Shown here: one piece after another, positions 53,283-62,551 of the stretch
How positions within the stretch are numbered: position 1 is the first letter of the stretch
How the letters are laid out: the number at the start of each line of letters is the position of its first letter
Assembly (NCBI GenBank): GCA_964568075.1
Contig: CAZMOM010000002.1
Coordinates: 124,001 to 188,000 of the forward strand
Direction: 5' to 3'
DNA length: 64,000 nucleotides
Source: MnTg04 sp964568075
Lineage (GTDB): Bacteria > Pseudomonadota > Gammaproteobacteria > Steroidobacterales > MnTg04
The notes under the pieces: generated by a model
What the model saw: only the letters and a program-made list of their open reading frames with translations
Database searches by the model: none
Told to the model about the DNA's origin: nothing
Translations under genes and position numbers: made by a program

Positions 53283-55966
53283 TAGCGATGGCCAAACCGC
53301 TCGCAGATAAAAATGGCTTGGCCTGCGCTATCCATTTTGATCAGGCGATACCGACGCAACCGCTGGGTGGCAAGGCTGGCGCGCTGGCCAGACTCCGCGG
53401 CACCGATTTTCGGGTGCCGCCGTGGCTCGTGCTGACGCCGGACGCCTTCGATCGAAGCGTCACGAAAGAGCAACGCGAAGCGCTCGCCACAGCGACCGCA
53501 TACGCTGACATCGCCGCGCTTTTTGACAATCTGGTGATGGGCCCCGACGTCAAGTCGGAGTTGATAAACGAGTTGCAAGCACTTGCCGGCGAAGGGCAGC
53601 GCTTCGCGGTTCGTTCATCGGCGGCGGACGAGGACTCGGGCCAGCATTCTTTCGCGGGACAATTGGACAGCTATCTGTTCGTTTCGCTCGAGAACGTGCC
53701 GCAACGTGTGGCCGACGTGTGGCGTTCCGGATATAGCGAACGTGTGTTTGCGTATCGCAAGGAACGTGGACTCTCGTCTTCGCCCGGCGCCCCGGCCGTA
53801 TTGATTCAGGTGATGGTCAACGCCGACGTCTCCGGCGTGGCCTTCAGCGTTGACCCGGTGAGCGGCGACCGAGACATCGCCGTGGTGGGATCGGTTTTCG
53901 GTCTGGGTACGGCGCTAGTCTCAGGCGAAGTCGACGCTGATACCCATCGCGTCGACGGCCACGGTGTCGTGGTCTGGCGGGAGCTGGGAATAAAGACGGT
54001 CGAGCACCGTTTTTCCCAAACGGCCAAGACAGGTGTGGCAGCGATAGCCGTGGACGCCGCACGAACCGAACAGTGGGCCCTCTCCGACGCGGAGGTCGCA
54101 TCTGTAGCCAGTCTCGTGCGCAAGGCGGAGACCTTCTTCGGTCGGCCACAAGACATCGAGTGGGCGATGGCCTCCAGAGAGCTCTACCTTCTGCAGTCCC
54201 GACCCATCACTTCGCTCGGCAGTAATGCCGACGGCGCGCTCAACATCTGGGACAACAGCAACATCTCCGAAAGTTACAACGGCGTGACCACCCCCCTCAC
54301 GTTTTCTTTCGCCCGCAACGCTTATGAAGGCGTCTATACGCAGCTGTGCCGTATTTTCGGTATTGCAGAAGCACGCATCGATGACAACCGCGCCGCCCTG
54401 GAGAATATGATCGGGCTGATCCGCGGACGCATTTACTACAACGTGCTCAACTGGTACCGGTTGCTGTCCCAGTCGCCCGGCTACCGAACCGACGCCGCTT
54501 TCTTCGAGCAAATGATCGGACTGCAAGAAACGATCCCTCCGGAGGCGCTGGGGACGGCGACGAAGCGGTCTCTACCGGCTCGCCTGGCGGAGCGTTTTCG
54601 CCTGCTGAGGACTTCAATTTCGATCCTGGTAAGTCTCTTTACGCTCGACACCAGGATCAAAGGATTCTATGAACGCGTCGAAGCGGCGCTGACCACACGA
54701 CCGGACCTGGCGACCTTGCGCGCGGACGAACTCGTTGGTGAGTATCGCCTGCTGGTGAGCCGGCTGATCACGCGTTGGGACGCACCATTGGTCAACGACT
54801 TCTTCGCCATGACTTTCTATGGGGTGTTGCGCAAGCTGTGTGTTAAATGGTGCGGTGACGAGGCCGGCACCCTGCAAAACAACTTGTTGTGTGCGACCGG
54901 CGGAATGGTCAGCACAGAACCGGCGGAACGTTTACAAACGATGGCCCGAATCGCATCCGAAGACGTGGATCTTGCGCACGCCCTGCGCGAGAAAGAGGTC
55001 CGGGAAATTACTCCTTTAATCGAAGCCAACAAAGAGTTTCGCCAATCGTACCAATCCTATCTCGACAAGTTCGGCGAACGCTGTACCGACGAGCTCAAGC
55101 TGGAAAGCCACACATTACATGACGACCCCACGATGCTGTTGCGTGCGATCGGAACGCTGGCCGCACAAAACACCGCCCTCGGCATGGACACGGACAGTAC
55201 CGAGCGGGCATTGCGCGTCGAAGCGGAGGAGCGTGTTCGCCACTCGTTGGCGTCGCGTTCGCTCAAGCGTTGGGCGTTCGCATGGGTTCTCAGAAATTGC
55301 CGCGTCACCATTCGTAACCGTGAGAATCTGCGTATGGAGCGAACGCGTGTCTTTGGGCGGGTTCGTCGCATTTTCGTCGAATTGGGCGAACGCCTCAGCA
55401 ACATCGACGCGATTACCAACCCCCGCGACATCTTCTACCTGGCCACGCACGAGGTCATTGGTTTTGTTGAAGGCACCGCCGTTACTGCCGATTTGCACGA
55501 GCTGGTAGCGCTGCGCAAGACGGAGTTCGCGGAATACGAGCGTCAGGATCCGCCGCCCGATCGCTTCGAAACTCGCGGAGTGGTATACCACAACCGTTTT
55601 GCTGCCGTGCTTGAAGCCAGCGAGGTTGGCGACATGCGTACAGGCATCGGCTGCTGCCCGGGAAAAGTCTCTGGCCGGGTGCGCGTGGTTAACGACCCGC
55701 GAACGGCCACGCTGCAGCAAGGCGACATTCTCGTAGCCAAGCACACCGACCCAAGCTGGATCATGTTGTTTCCCTTCGCGTCGGGTCTGCTCGTCGAGCG
55801 CGGCAACCTCCTGTCGCATGCGGCAATCGTGGCAAGAGAAATGGGCATCCCGGCGATCGTCGCGGTCTCCGGCATAACCCGGTGGCTAAGCGACGGCGAC
55901 ACCGTCGAGCTCGACGGCGCCAGCGGAATGGTACGGCGCACGAGCCGCGGCGAGGTTACGTCATGA
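53279..55966 (+). CDS. PEP synthase/rifampin-phosphotransferase-like dikinase
   Basis: This 895-residue protein has an N-terminal ATP-grasp domain (AVRSSAADEDSGQHSFAGQ; DIEWAMASRELYLLQSRPI), a large central region without a recognisable domain, and a C-terminal swivelling phosphohistidine domain with GNLLSHAAIVAREMGIPAIV (His 847). The PEP/pyruvate TIM barrel of true PEP synthase is missing. The layout matches rifampin phosphotransferase, which moves a phosphate from ATP through the His to a hydroxyl of a small molecule. The start overlaps the HMG-CoA reductase stop (ATGA). The acceptor may be a lipid or prenyl alcohol of this pathway, an inference. Confidence 0.82.
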   Translation: MIAMAKPLADKNGLACAIHFDQAIPTQPLGGKAGALARLRGTDFRVPPWLVLTPDAFDRSVTKEQREALATATAYADIAALFDNLVMGPDVKSELINELQALAGEGQRFAVRSSAADEDSGQHSFAGQLDSYLFVSLENVPQRVADVWRSGYSERVFAYRKERGLSSSPGAPAVLIQVMVNADVSGVAFSVDPVSGDRDIAVVGSVFGLGTALVSGEVDADTHRVDGHGVVVWRELGIKTVEHRFSQTAKTGVAAIAVDAARTEQWALSDAEVASVASLVRKAETFFGRPQDIEWAMASRELYLLQSRPITSLGSNADGALNIWDNSNISESYNGVTTPLTFSFARNAYEGVYTQLCRIFGIAEARIDDNRAALENMIGLIRGRIYYNVLNWYRLLSQSPGYRTDAAFFEQMIGLQETIPPEALGTATKRSLPARLAERFRLLRTSISILVSLFTLDTRIKGFYERVEAALTTRPDLATLRADELVGEYRLLVSRLITRWDAPLVNDFFAMTFYGVLRKLCVKWCGDEAGTLQNNLLCATGGMVSTEPAERLQTMARIASEDVDLAHALREKEVREITPLIEANKEFRQSYQSYLDKFGERCTDELKLESHTLHDDPTMLLRAIGTLAAQNTALGMDTDSTERALRVEAEERVRHSLASRSLKRWAFAWVLRNCRVTIRNRENLRMERTRVFGRVRRIFVELGERLSNIDAITNPRDIFYLATHEVIGFVEGTAVTADLHELVALRKTEFAEYERQDPPPDRFETRGVVYHNRFAAVLEASEVGDMRTGIGCCPGKVSGRVRVVNDPRTATLQQGDILVAKHTDPSWIMLFPFASGLLVERGNLLSHAAIVAREMGIPAIVAVSGITRWLSDGDTVELDGASGMVRRTSRGEVTS

Positions 55967-57063
55967 CCAGCGAGGTGGAATCGCGCACTAACTTCTCGCT
56001 GCTGCGCTACGCTCAGTGCTGGGAAGATGCCGACGTGCTCCTCGACGCACTGGACATACAATCCGGCGATAACTGTTTTTCGATCGCATCGGCCGGCGAC
56101 AATGCGCTGGCCATGCTCAGCCGTGGCCCGCAACTGTTGGTGGCCGTCGACCTCTGCCCCGCGCAGCTGGCGTGCGTCGAATTGCGTATCGCCGCCTTCC
56201 GCGAGCTCGAACACGACGAACTGCTTCGTCTGATGGGATCGCGTCCGGGGGACGACCGGCTCGCCCTCTACCGGCGATGTCGTTCACTTCTTTCCAGGAA
56301 CGCGCGCTCGTTCTGGGACGTACGTGTCGGCGCGGTGGCCGGTGGCATCGGTGCGGCCGGTAAATTCGAGAAGTACTTCCGGCTATTTCGTACACGAGTG
56401 TTACCGGCCGTTCACGGCCGCGAAATGGTCGAGCGTCTTTTCGAGCCACGGTCGCGTTCGCAGCGCGAAACATTCTTCGAGCAGGTGTGGAGTAATCGAC
56501 GCTGGCGGTGGATGTTCAGACTGTTTTTCTCCCGGTTCGTGATGGGATGGGCCGGCCGCGACCCCAGTTTCTTCAAGTACGTCGAGGGCAGTGTGTCCGA
56601 CAAAATTCTTGCGCGGGCGCGGCACGCACTCATCGAGCTCGACCCATCGCAGAATCCTTATTTGCAATGGATATTTTTTGGCAGCCATCGCACGGCGTTG
56701 CCATATGCACTGCGGGCGGAAAACTTCGATGCGATCCGCAACAACCTCGACCGGCTGGAGTGCCGGGTTCAATCGCTGGAAGATTTTCTCCGCTCTGACG
56801 ATGCCAGGTTGGTGAACAGCTACAACTTGAGCGACGTATTCGAATACATGTCTGAGGAAAGCTACACGAGAATTCTCGAAAGAATTGCGGCTTCCGCCGC
56901 GCCCGGCGCCCGCATCGCTTACTGGAATCTGCTGGTGCCCAGGACACGCCCCGAAATTTTGGCAAAGCGGCTGCGACCGCGGCCTGAAGCGGCTCGGCTC
57001 CATCAGGCGGACAAGGCGTTTTTCTACAGCAATTTCATCGTGGAGGAGGTATTGGCGGAATGA
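55963..57063 (+). CDS. BtaA-like (DUF3419) SAM-dependent aminocarboxypropyl transferase
   Basis: This 366-residue protein matches DUF3419/BtaA. It has the opening YAQCWEDADVLLDAL, a SAM-binding IASAGDNALAML and VAVDLCPAQLACVELR, and C-terminal SYNLSDVFEYMSEESY. BtaA moves the 3-amino-3-carboxypropyl group of SAM to diacylglycerol, the first step to betaine lipid. The N-methylating partner BtaB is not in the window; instead a phosphatidylserine-decarboxylase homologue lies downstream. It is coupled to both neighbours by ATGA overlaps. The glyceride acceptor is inferred. Confidence 0.87.
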   Translation: MTSEVESRTNFSLLRYAQCWEDADVLLDALDIQSGDNCFSIASAGDNALAMLSRGPQLLVAVDLCPAQLACVELRIAAFRELEHDELLRLMGSRPGDDRLALYRRCRSLLSRNARSFWDVRVGAVAGGIGAAGKFEKYFRLFRTRVLPAVHGREMVERLFEPRSRSQRETFFEQVWSNRRWRWMFRLFFSRFVMGWAGRDPSFFKYVEGSVSDKILARARHALIELDPSQNPYLQWIFFGSHRTALPYALRAENFDAIRNNLDRLECRVQSLEDFLRSDDARLVNSYNLSDVFEYMSEESYTRILERIAASAAPGARIAYWNLLVPRTRPEILAKRLRPRPEAARLHQADKAFFYSNFIVEEVLAE

Positions 57064-58751
57064 ATTCCTATCTAGGCATCACGCTCGCCGTCGGCATTGT
57101 CTCCGGGCTTATGGTGGGTACGGCTGCGATTCGCAAACGAGTCAACATGCATCCGGAAACGGCGCGAAAAATTGTCCATGTGGGCAGTGGACTGCTCGCG
57201 CTGAGTTTCCCCTGGCTCTTCGACACGTCATGGCCGGTGGTGATCGCCTGCGGCGTCAGCGCGATCGGACTTGCCGCACTTCGCCACACCACCTGGTTTC
57301 CGATTGGCCTGCGCGAGGTTATGGGTAGTGTCGACCGGAAATCAGGTGGCGAGTTCTATTTCCCGCTGGCGATAGCGATATTGTTCCCGCTGGCGGGGGG
57401 CGATCGCCTGCTCTATTGCATTCCCGTCATGATTCTCACGTTTGCCGACACCGCCGCCGCCTTGGTGGGGTCGCGTTTCGGCTGTACCCATTATCGATCC
57501 ACACGCGGATACAAGTCGGTAGAAGGCTCGCTGGCGTTCTTCGTTGTGGCTTTGCTCTGTACCTACATAGTGTTGCTTCGATTTTCCGGTTTGGCGGTCC
57601 TCGACAGTCTTCAAATCGCCGTAGCCGTGGCCGTCATCACCACGTTGGCTGAGGCCGTCTCCACCGCTGGATCGGATAATTTACTGTCGCCGTTAATCGC
57701 GTTTGTATTTCTATTTACGTCGCTTCAAGGCTACGCATTTGGCCCCTGGCTGCAAATCGGATCGAGCGTGCTTCTCGTTGCGACCATCGTCGTACTGCAG
57801 CGACGGGGGCGCGAGCCCGGGCAAAACAATTTCTTTGGGCGGATGCGCTCATACTTTTCCGAGATGTTTGTGATACCGGTGCGCATCGTCACTGCAGTCG
57901 TTCTTTACCTCGGCTTCGCGTCACTGATGCAGAGCATTTACAATCTTGAAGTGTCACTGCTCACATCGTACAGCCTCATCGGCACGTGGACTTTCTTTTT
58001 CTACCTGCTCATCCTGCGAATCATGGATGATCTGAAGGATCTCGAAGTAGATCGGGCTCTGTTCCGCGGCCGACCCGTGCCATCGGGGCGCGTGTTCGTT
58101 TCTGACATCAAGTCGAGTCTCGCCATCGCATCGGTATTGTTTGTGCTCGCCAACATGGCCGCCGGTCCCGCTTTTTGGGCGGCGTTGGTCGTACTCGGCT
58201 ATGCATACCTGATGTTTCGATACTTTTTCATCCCTGACTATCACCGTAATAATTTGTTACTCAATCTCGCTACCCACAACCCTGTCGTCGCCGTCCTTAT
58301 GCTCTACGCGATGGTACTGTTCGGCGTCGAGCACGATTTATCCCTTGACGACATTAGCTTGTCGATGGTTGCGCTGGTGATCGCGTTTTACTGGGCGCCG
58401 ATATTCGCGTGGGAGATTGCGCGCAAGATCCGGGCGCGGGAGGAGGAGAATGATTACGTGACTTATTCGCAGATTTTTGGCCGACACCGGGCGGTGTTGC
58501 TTGCTGCCACCGCGCAGACGGTGGCATTGATTGTCGGGCTTTATTTGTATTTCACTTTGTCGTTATCCACGCTCTTTCCCGGTGTAATTCTGCTCGCGTA
58601 TGTGATTACCCTTGCGGGTCACATTCGATTCGCCCTTCGGCCCAGCCCGCGATCCTCCAAACTTGGTCCGTTCGCCGAGGGATACGTTATTGCGATTTTT
58701 GCTTCGAGTCTGCTGGAACGTTTCTTTGGCGAACTCACTACCTGGTCGTGA
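57060..58751 (+). CDS. Phytol/dolichol-kinase-like domain fused to UbiA prenyltransferase
   Basis: This polytopic membrane protein of 563 residues has two parts. Residues about 1-235 resemble CTP-dependent lipid kinases (SEC59, VTE5, DGK1), with ARKIVHVGSGLLA, FADTAAALVGSRFG and the KSVEGSLAFF loop. Residues about 260-563 are a UbiA-family prenyltransferase with the Asp-rich RIMDDLKDLEVDR followed by RPVPSGR. The kinase part would phosphorylate a prenol or diacylglycerol, and the UbiA part would transfer an isoprenyl chain to an acceptor. Fusing the two suggests substrate channelling. A second Asp motif of UbiA is weak (PDYHRNN region). Confidence 0.8.
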   Translation: MNSYLGITLAVGIVSGLMVGTAAIRKRVNMHPETARKIVHVGSGLLALSFPWLFDTSWPVVIACGVSAIGLAALRHTTWFPIGLREVMGSVDRKSGGEFYFPLAIAILFPLAGGDRLLYCIPVMILTFADTAAALVGSRFGCTHYRSTRGYKSVEGSLAFFVVALLCTYIVLLRFSGLAVLDSLQIAVAVAVITTLAEAVSTAGSDNLLSPLIAFVFLFTSLQGYAFGPWLQIGSSVLLVATIVVLQRRGREPGQNNFFGRMRSYFSEMFVIPVRIVTAVVLYLGFASLMQSIYNLEVSLLTSYSLIGTWTFFFYLLILRIMDDLKDLEVDRALFRGRPVPSGRVFVSDIKSSLAIASVLFVLANMAAGPAFWAALVVLGYAYLMFRYFFIPDYHRNNLLLNLATHNPVVAVLMLYAMVLFGVEHDLSLDDISLSMVALVIAFYWAPIFAWEIARKIRAREEENDYVTYSQIFGRHRAVLLAATAQTVALIVGLYLYFTLSLSTLFPGVILLAYVITLAGHIRFALRPSPRSSKLGPFAEGYVIAIFASSLLERFFGELTTWS

Positions 58752-58752
58752 G

Positions 58753-59886
58753 ATGACAGCGACAGTACACAACTTCAGCGACGACACTGCCATGACCGAC
58801 CGCATGGTGCGTTTCGGTGCAGGACTCTATCGTGGCGACGACAACTGGATCGCGCCCTTCGAGTCGTCGCTGCGCGAGCAGTTATCGGCCTCCTACCGTT
58901 TCTGCCACAAACCGGGCAACGACCGCATGAATTTCGTCGCCATGGACGGTGACGAAACGGTGGGGCATGCAGCGGCCATGGTCAACGCCGATTTAACTGA
59001 TGCCGACGGCGCCGTCGGTAGCATCGGTTTCTTCGAGAGCGTGGACGACTATGCCGTCGCCGAGAAGCTCTTTTCGGCTGCAATCGACTGGCTTCGATGT
59101 GCCCACGGCATCACCCGCGTCTGGGGACCGATGAACTTCGACATCTGGCACGACTACCGAATGATGACGCGGGGGTTCGACCGCCCCGTGTTCTACGGCG
59201 AGCCCTATAACAAGCCGTATTACCCCGGTTTCTTCGAGCGCTATGGCTGGCGACCGAAGCGCAGCTGGGAGTCGGTCGAAGTCATTGGCGATTCGATCGA
59301 GCAAGTGATGGCATGGGGCACGCCACGCTACAATGATTTCGTCGCTAATGGCTACCTCTTCGATCAGTTTGACGATGCGCGTTTCGATACCGAACTGACG
59401 CGCCTTTATGGCGCACTCACCGCGTCCTTCTCCGGGTTTTCCGGGTTCACGCCGATCACCAGGGACGAGTTTTCCGCGATGTTCTCGAAGCTAAGGCACG
59501 CGCTCAACCCGCGGTTGTTTACGTTCGTGACCGACCCGCAGGGTGAACTCGCCGGTTTCGCCGGTGCGTTTCTCGACCTGTCTGCTGCGGTTCGCGCCAT
59601 GAGGGGAAAAACGAACATTCGCGCACGGCTGCGCTTTACCATGCGCCGACGGCACGTCGATCGCCTGGTGTTTTACATTGTCGGAGTGAGTCCACGGGAA
59701 GCAGCGAGGCAGACCGGTCTCGGCGGTGCCGCCATTTGCCATGTCACACGGTCGTTACACGCCCTCGGGTACCGCTCGGTGGTGGCGGCGTTGATGCCAC
59801 AGGATGGTCGCTCGCGGGGCCTCGTCGGCGGGCGCGGCGCTATGCCGGCACAACGCCAATACACCCTCTACGAGATTGAAAGATGA
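58753..59886 (+). CDS. GNAT-like acyltransferase-fold protein
   Basis: This soluble protein of 377 residues contains GNAT-like segments. An N-terminal half has VGHAAAMVNAD and GSIGFFESVDDYAVAEKLF, followed by the distinctive VWGPMNFDIWHDYRMMTRGF and PYNKPYYPGFFERYGW. A second weaker GNAT-like half lies near the C-terminus. I recognise it as a large double-GNAT-type family of unknown substrate. It starts 1 bp after the UbiA-fusion stop and overlaps psd by 4 bp. N- or O-acylation of the lipid head group would fit the context but is inference. Confidence 0.6.
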   Translation: MTATVHNFSDDTAMTDRMVRFGAGLYRGDDNWIAPFESSLREQLSASYRFCHKPGNDRMNFVAMDGDETVGHAAAMVNADLTDADGAVGSIGFFESVDDYAVAEKLFSAAIDWLRCAHGITRVWGPMNFDIWHDYRMMTRGFDRPVFYGEPYNKPYYPGFFERYGWRPKRSWESVEVIGDSIEQVMAWGTPRYNDFVANGYLFDQFDDARFDTELTRLYGALTASFSGFSGFTPITRDEFSAMFSKLRHALNPRLFTFVTDPQGELAGFAGAFLDLSAAVRAMRGKTNIRARLRFTMRRRHVDRLVFYIVGVSPREAARQTGLGGAAICHVTRSLHALGYRSVVAALMPQDGRSRGLVGGRGAMPAQRQYTLYEIER

Positions 59887-60794
59887 TGCCGAGGAATCCG
59901 CTGACATACTACGACCGTGAGCAAGGCAAGCTGCTCAACGAGAAGATATACGCCGACGCATTTCTCGATTGGTCGTACAACACGATCTTCGGGAGACTGC
60001 TTACCGACACGATCTTTCGGCAGCGATGGGTGTCGCGACTCTATGGTTGGTTGCAGAAGACGCGGTGGAGCCGACGCCGTATCAAACCCTTCGTGCAGCA
60101 ATTGGACGTCAATGTCGATGAAATCATTTGCTCCCTCGATGAATTCGAAAGTTTTAGCGACTTTTTCATTCGGGAAGTCGACCTGTCGCAACGGACCATC
60201 CAATGGGCTCCTGACGTGTGCGTCTCTCCCGCCGACGGGCGCGCCCTGGCTTATCCTGCCATCGAACGCGACACTACGTTTCGCATCAAACGTGCAACGT
60301 TTAATTTGCGTGAGCTGCTTGGCGACGACGATCTTGCCGAACACTTTGCCAACGGCAGCCTGTTCATCACGCGGCTGAACCTGCGCGATTACCATCACTT
60401 TCATTTTCCAGATGGCGGCACACCGGAATCTTCCCGGACGATCGCCGGAGGGCTCTATGCGGTGAGCCCGTATGCTCGGCGGACTCTCGTTCCGTTCTAC
60501 GCGGAGAACCACCGCATGCTTACGCGCTTCGAGTCTGACCAATTCGGCGCCATGGTGCTCATCGAGGTGGGCGCATTCACCGTCGGCTCGATCCAGCAGC
60601 GTTTTCAAGCAGGACGGCATGTCGAGAAGATGAAGCGCAAGGGTCTCTTCGAACTGGGAGGATCGACCGTGGTGCTGCTCTTCCGGACCGGCAGGATTGT
60701 GTTCGACGACGACCTCATCGCGAATACACGCAACGACATCGAAACCTACGTGCGACTCGGCGATTCAATCGGCCGGAAGGTACAGTCAAGTTGA
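59883..60794 (+). CDS. psd: Phosphatidylserine decarboxylase homologue
   Basis: This 303-residue member of the Psd family would be membrane-associated and self-processed. The cleavage motif is LGGST with S261 as the future pyruvoyl residue. Upstream are SFSDFFIRE, the SPADGR segment with a catalytic Asp, LRDYHHFHFPDGG with its conserved His, and VGSIQQ. The GGST form resembles the Clostridium-type rather than the classical LGST enzyme. Its place after a BtaA-like gene raises the possibility that it decarboxylates a homoserine-ether lipid instead of, or as well as, phosphatidylserine. The start overlaps the GNAT-like gene. Confidence 0.85.
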   Translation: MMPRNPLTYYDREQGKLLNEKIYADAFLDWSYNTIFGRLLTDTIFRQRWVSRLYGWLQKTRWSRRRIKPFVQQLDVNVDEIICSLDEFESFSDFFIREVDLSQRTIQWAPDVCVSPADGRALAYPAIERDTTFRIKRATFNLRELLGDDDLAEHFANGSLFITRLNLRDYHHFHFPDGGTPESSRTIAGGLYAVSPYARRTLVPFYAENHRMLTRFESDQFGAMVLIEVGAFTVGSIQQRFQAGRHVEKMKRKGLFELGGSTVVLLFRTGRIVFDDDLIANTRNDIETYVRLGDSIGRKVQSS

Positions 60795-60888
60795 CGAACG
60801 CGACAACCAAAAAGTGGGAATGGATCTCGCCAACGATCGATCGGCGGGCGCACGCTATCTTAAGATCTGATCGGGTTACACGCGGTTC

Positions 60889-61476
60889 ATGACGATGTCC
60901 AGGTCCTCCATACGACACCTTCCGAATGTAATCAGTGCGGCAAGAATCCTCTCCGTTCCAGTGCTCGTCGTGCTTGCATACTTGAATAAGGAAGAGCCAT
61001 TCAAATGGCTGCTCCTTGCTGCAGTGCTGAGCGACATCGCCGATGGTTTGATCGCCAGGAGTTTCAAGGTCACCTCTACGTTGGGCGCCAAGCTCGATTC
61101 AATTGGAGATGCGTTGTTAGTGGTCGCAGTGGTCTACGGTATTGTCGTCTTTCATCAGGATTTCGTAAACAACTACATGACGTGGTTCGCCATCGTGTTA
61201 GGCCTCTGGGTTTTAACGATACTCATTTCGTTCTTGCGCTATGGGCGAATTGCGAGTTTCCATTCCTATGCAATGAAGGTTTGCGGGTATGCGCTTGGAA
61301 TCTTTGTCATGGTGCTGTTCTTCTGGGGCATCAAACCGCTGATCTTCTATGTGGCTGTTATCATCAGTGTACTCGCACACCTCGAGATGTTTGTCATGTT
61401 CTGGTTGCTGCCTGACTGGGCACCGAACGTGCGAGGAGTCTACTGGATATTAAGAAAACGGCGAGGGTCTTCTTGA
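60889..61476 (+). CDS. CDP-alcohol phosphatidyltransferase
   Basis: This membrane enzyme of 195 residues has the full CDP-OH-P motif: DIADGLIAR followed by GAKLDSIGD, matching D-x2-DG-x2-AR...G-x3-D-x3-D. Such enzymes join a CDP-activated lipid to an alcohol such as glycerol-3-phosphate, serine or inositol. The substrate cannot be told from the sequence. No strong ribosome-binding site precedes ATG 60889. It lies 94 bp after psd and starts a second small gene group with a deleted DAG kinase and cdsA. Confidence 0.85.
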   Translation: MTMSRSSIRHLPNVISAARILSVPVLVVLAYLNKEEPFKWLLLAAVLSDIADGLIARSFKVTSTLGAKLDSIGDALLVVAVVYGIVVFHQDFVNNYMTWFAIVLGLWVLTILISFLRYGRIASFHSYAMKVCGYALGIFVMVLFFWGIKPLIFYVAVIISVLAHLEMFVMFWLLPDWAPNVRGVYWILRKRRGSS

Positions 61477-61820
61477 TGAGTCGCTGGCTGGCTATTGTCA
61501 ATCCGCCTACCGGCGCATTTCGTGATAACAATTTCAAGAGCAAGTGGTTGCCCGAGGCCAGCATTTCAGACGGACAGTTTGATGCGCTCGAACCGAGGGC
61601 TGGCTGGGTGCGGCAGCCCGCTCACAATCTATCCGTACTGAGCCACACGTATCTCGTTGGCGCTAGCGAGGAGTTCTGCTCAAGAACCGTGCACCTGAGT
61701 TTTCCAACACCGCAACTGTTGATGGCCGATGGTGAGTTGTTCGAAAATGTCGTCGACCTGCGGGTCGTGACCCGACCTGGCGCCCTGACGGTGCAGCGGC
61801 TCCGGAAAAAGACATGCTGA
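61476..61820 (+). pseudogene. Internally deleted diacylglycerol/lipid kinase remnant
   Basis: The 114-codon frame starts MSRWLAIVNPPTGAFRDNN, like the nucleotide-binding N-terminus of DAGK/YegS-family lipid kinases. After a short junction it resumes with TVHLSFPTPQLLMADGELFEN and VDLRVVTRPGALTVQRL, like the family C-terminus. About two-thirds of a normal kinase of 300 residues, including the catalytic GGDGT region, is missing. The frame is open and overlaps both neighbours, so it could be expressed, but it cannot be an active kinase of the usual type. Confidence 0.65.
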
Positions 61821-62548
61821 GCCGGATCATGCTGATCTTGCCAGGCTGCTTTGCAGTCGGGGCTGTGTTTATGTTTCTCGGCAATCGGCATGTGTCGTCC
61901 ATGACGAAACGCCAGCGCTGGCTCAAGTTTGCTAGCTATGCCGTTATCGTTTTCGGTGTGCTGGTTTGCGCCGCACTTGGCCGCGCCTGGCTCACGGGCC
62001 TGATGCTCGCGATTTTCTTTGCTGGCCTGTATGAGCTGGGCAAAACGACGCGACGCTTCAGCATCGGGCCTCTATTGATGGTCTGGGCCATCTATGTCCT
62101 GCTAATGCTCGGTTCGGTCTCGAGCGTGCGACTCGTGGCACCGGCGACGCTGGCTTACATTTATCTTGTCGTGGTTGCTTTCGACGGTTTCAGCCAAGTT
62201 GTTGGTCAGTTTCTTGGCAGGCATCCGCTCGTCCCGTCGCTCAGTCCGGCAAAGACTGTCGAGGGGTTTTGCGGCGGGATCTCCGGTGCAGTCATCATGG
62301 GGCTGCTTGTCCGGGGCCTTACCACCTTGCCTGCCGGCACCGCTGCCATCGCAGCTTTAGCTATTTCGGCCTGCGCGCTCGCGGGTGATCTCGCCGCGTC
62401 CTGGATCAAGCGTCGTGCAGGTGTCAAGGACTTCAGCCGCCTGTTGCCGGGCCACGGCGGCGTGCTGGATCGATTCGACAGCTTCATCGGCGCAACAGGG
62501 TTGCTGGCGCCCGCCCTGATTCTGCTCTCCAACCGCGGCCTGGTATGA
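61814..62548 (+). CDS. Phosphatidate cytidylyltransferase, CdsA family
   Basis: This polytopic membrane protein of 244 residues has the CdsA signature near the C-terminus, SWIKRRAGVKDFSRLLPGHG followed by GVLDRFDS, which binds CTP and metal. An earlier LSPAKTVEGFCGG segment is also typical. It would make CDP-diacylglycerol, or a CDP-activated analogue, for the CDP-alcohol phosphatidyltransferase two genes upstream. It overlaps the kinase remnant by 7 bp. A housekeeping cdsA presumably exists elsewhere, so this may be a pathway-specific copy. Confidence 0.9.
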   Translation: MLSRIMLILPGCFAVGAVFMFLGNRHVSSMTKRQRWLKFASYAVIVFGVLVCAALGRAWLTGLMLAIFFAGLYELGKTTRRFSIGPLLMVWAIYVLLMLGSVSSVRLVAPATLAYIYLVVVAFDGFSQVVGQFLGRHPLVPSLSPAKTVEGFCGGISGAVIMGLLVRGLTTLPAGTAAIAALAISACALAGDLAASWIKRRAGVKDFSRLLPGHGGVLDRFDSFIGATGLLAPALILLSNRGLV

Positions 62549-62551
62549 CAG

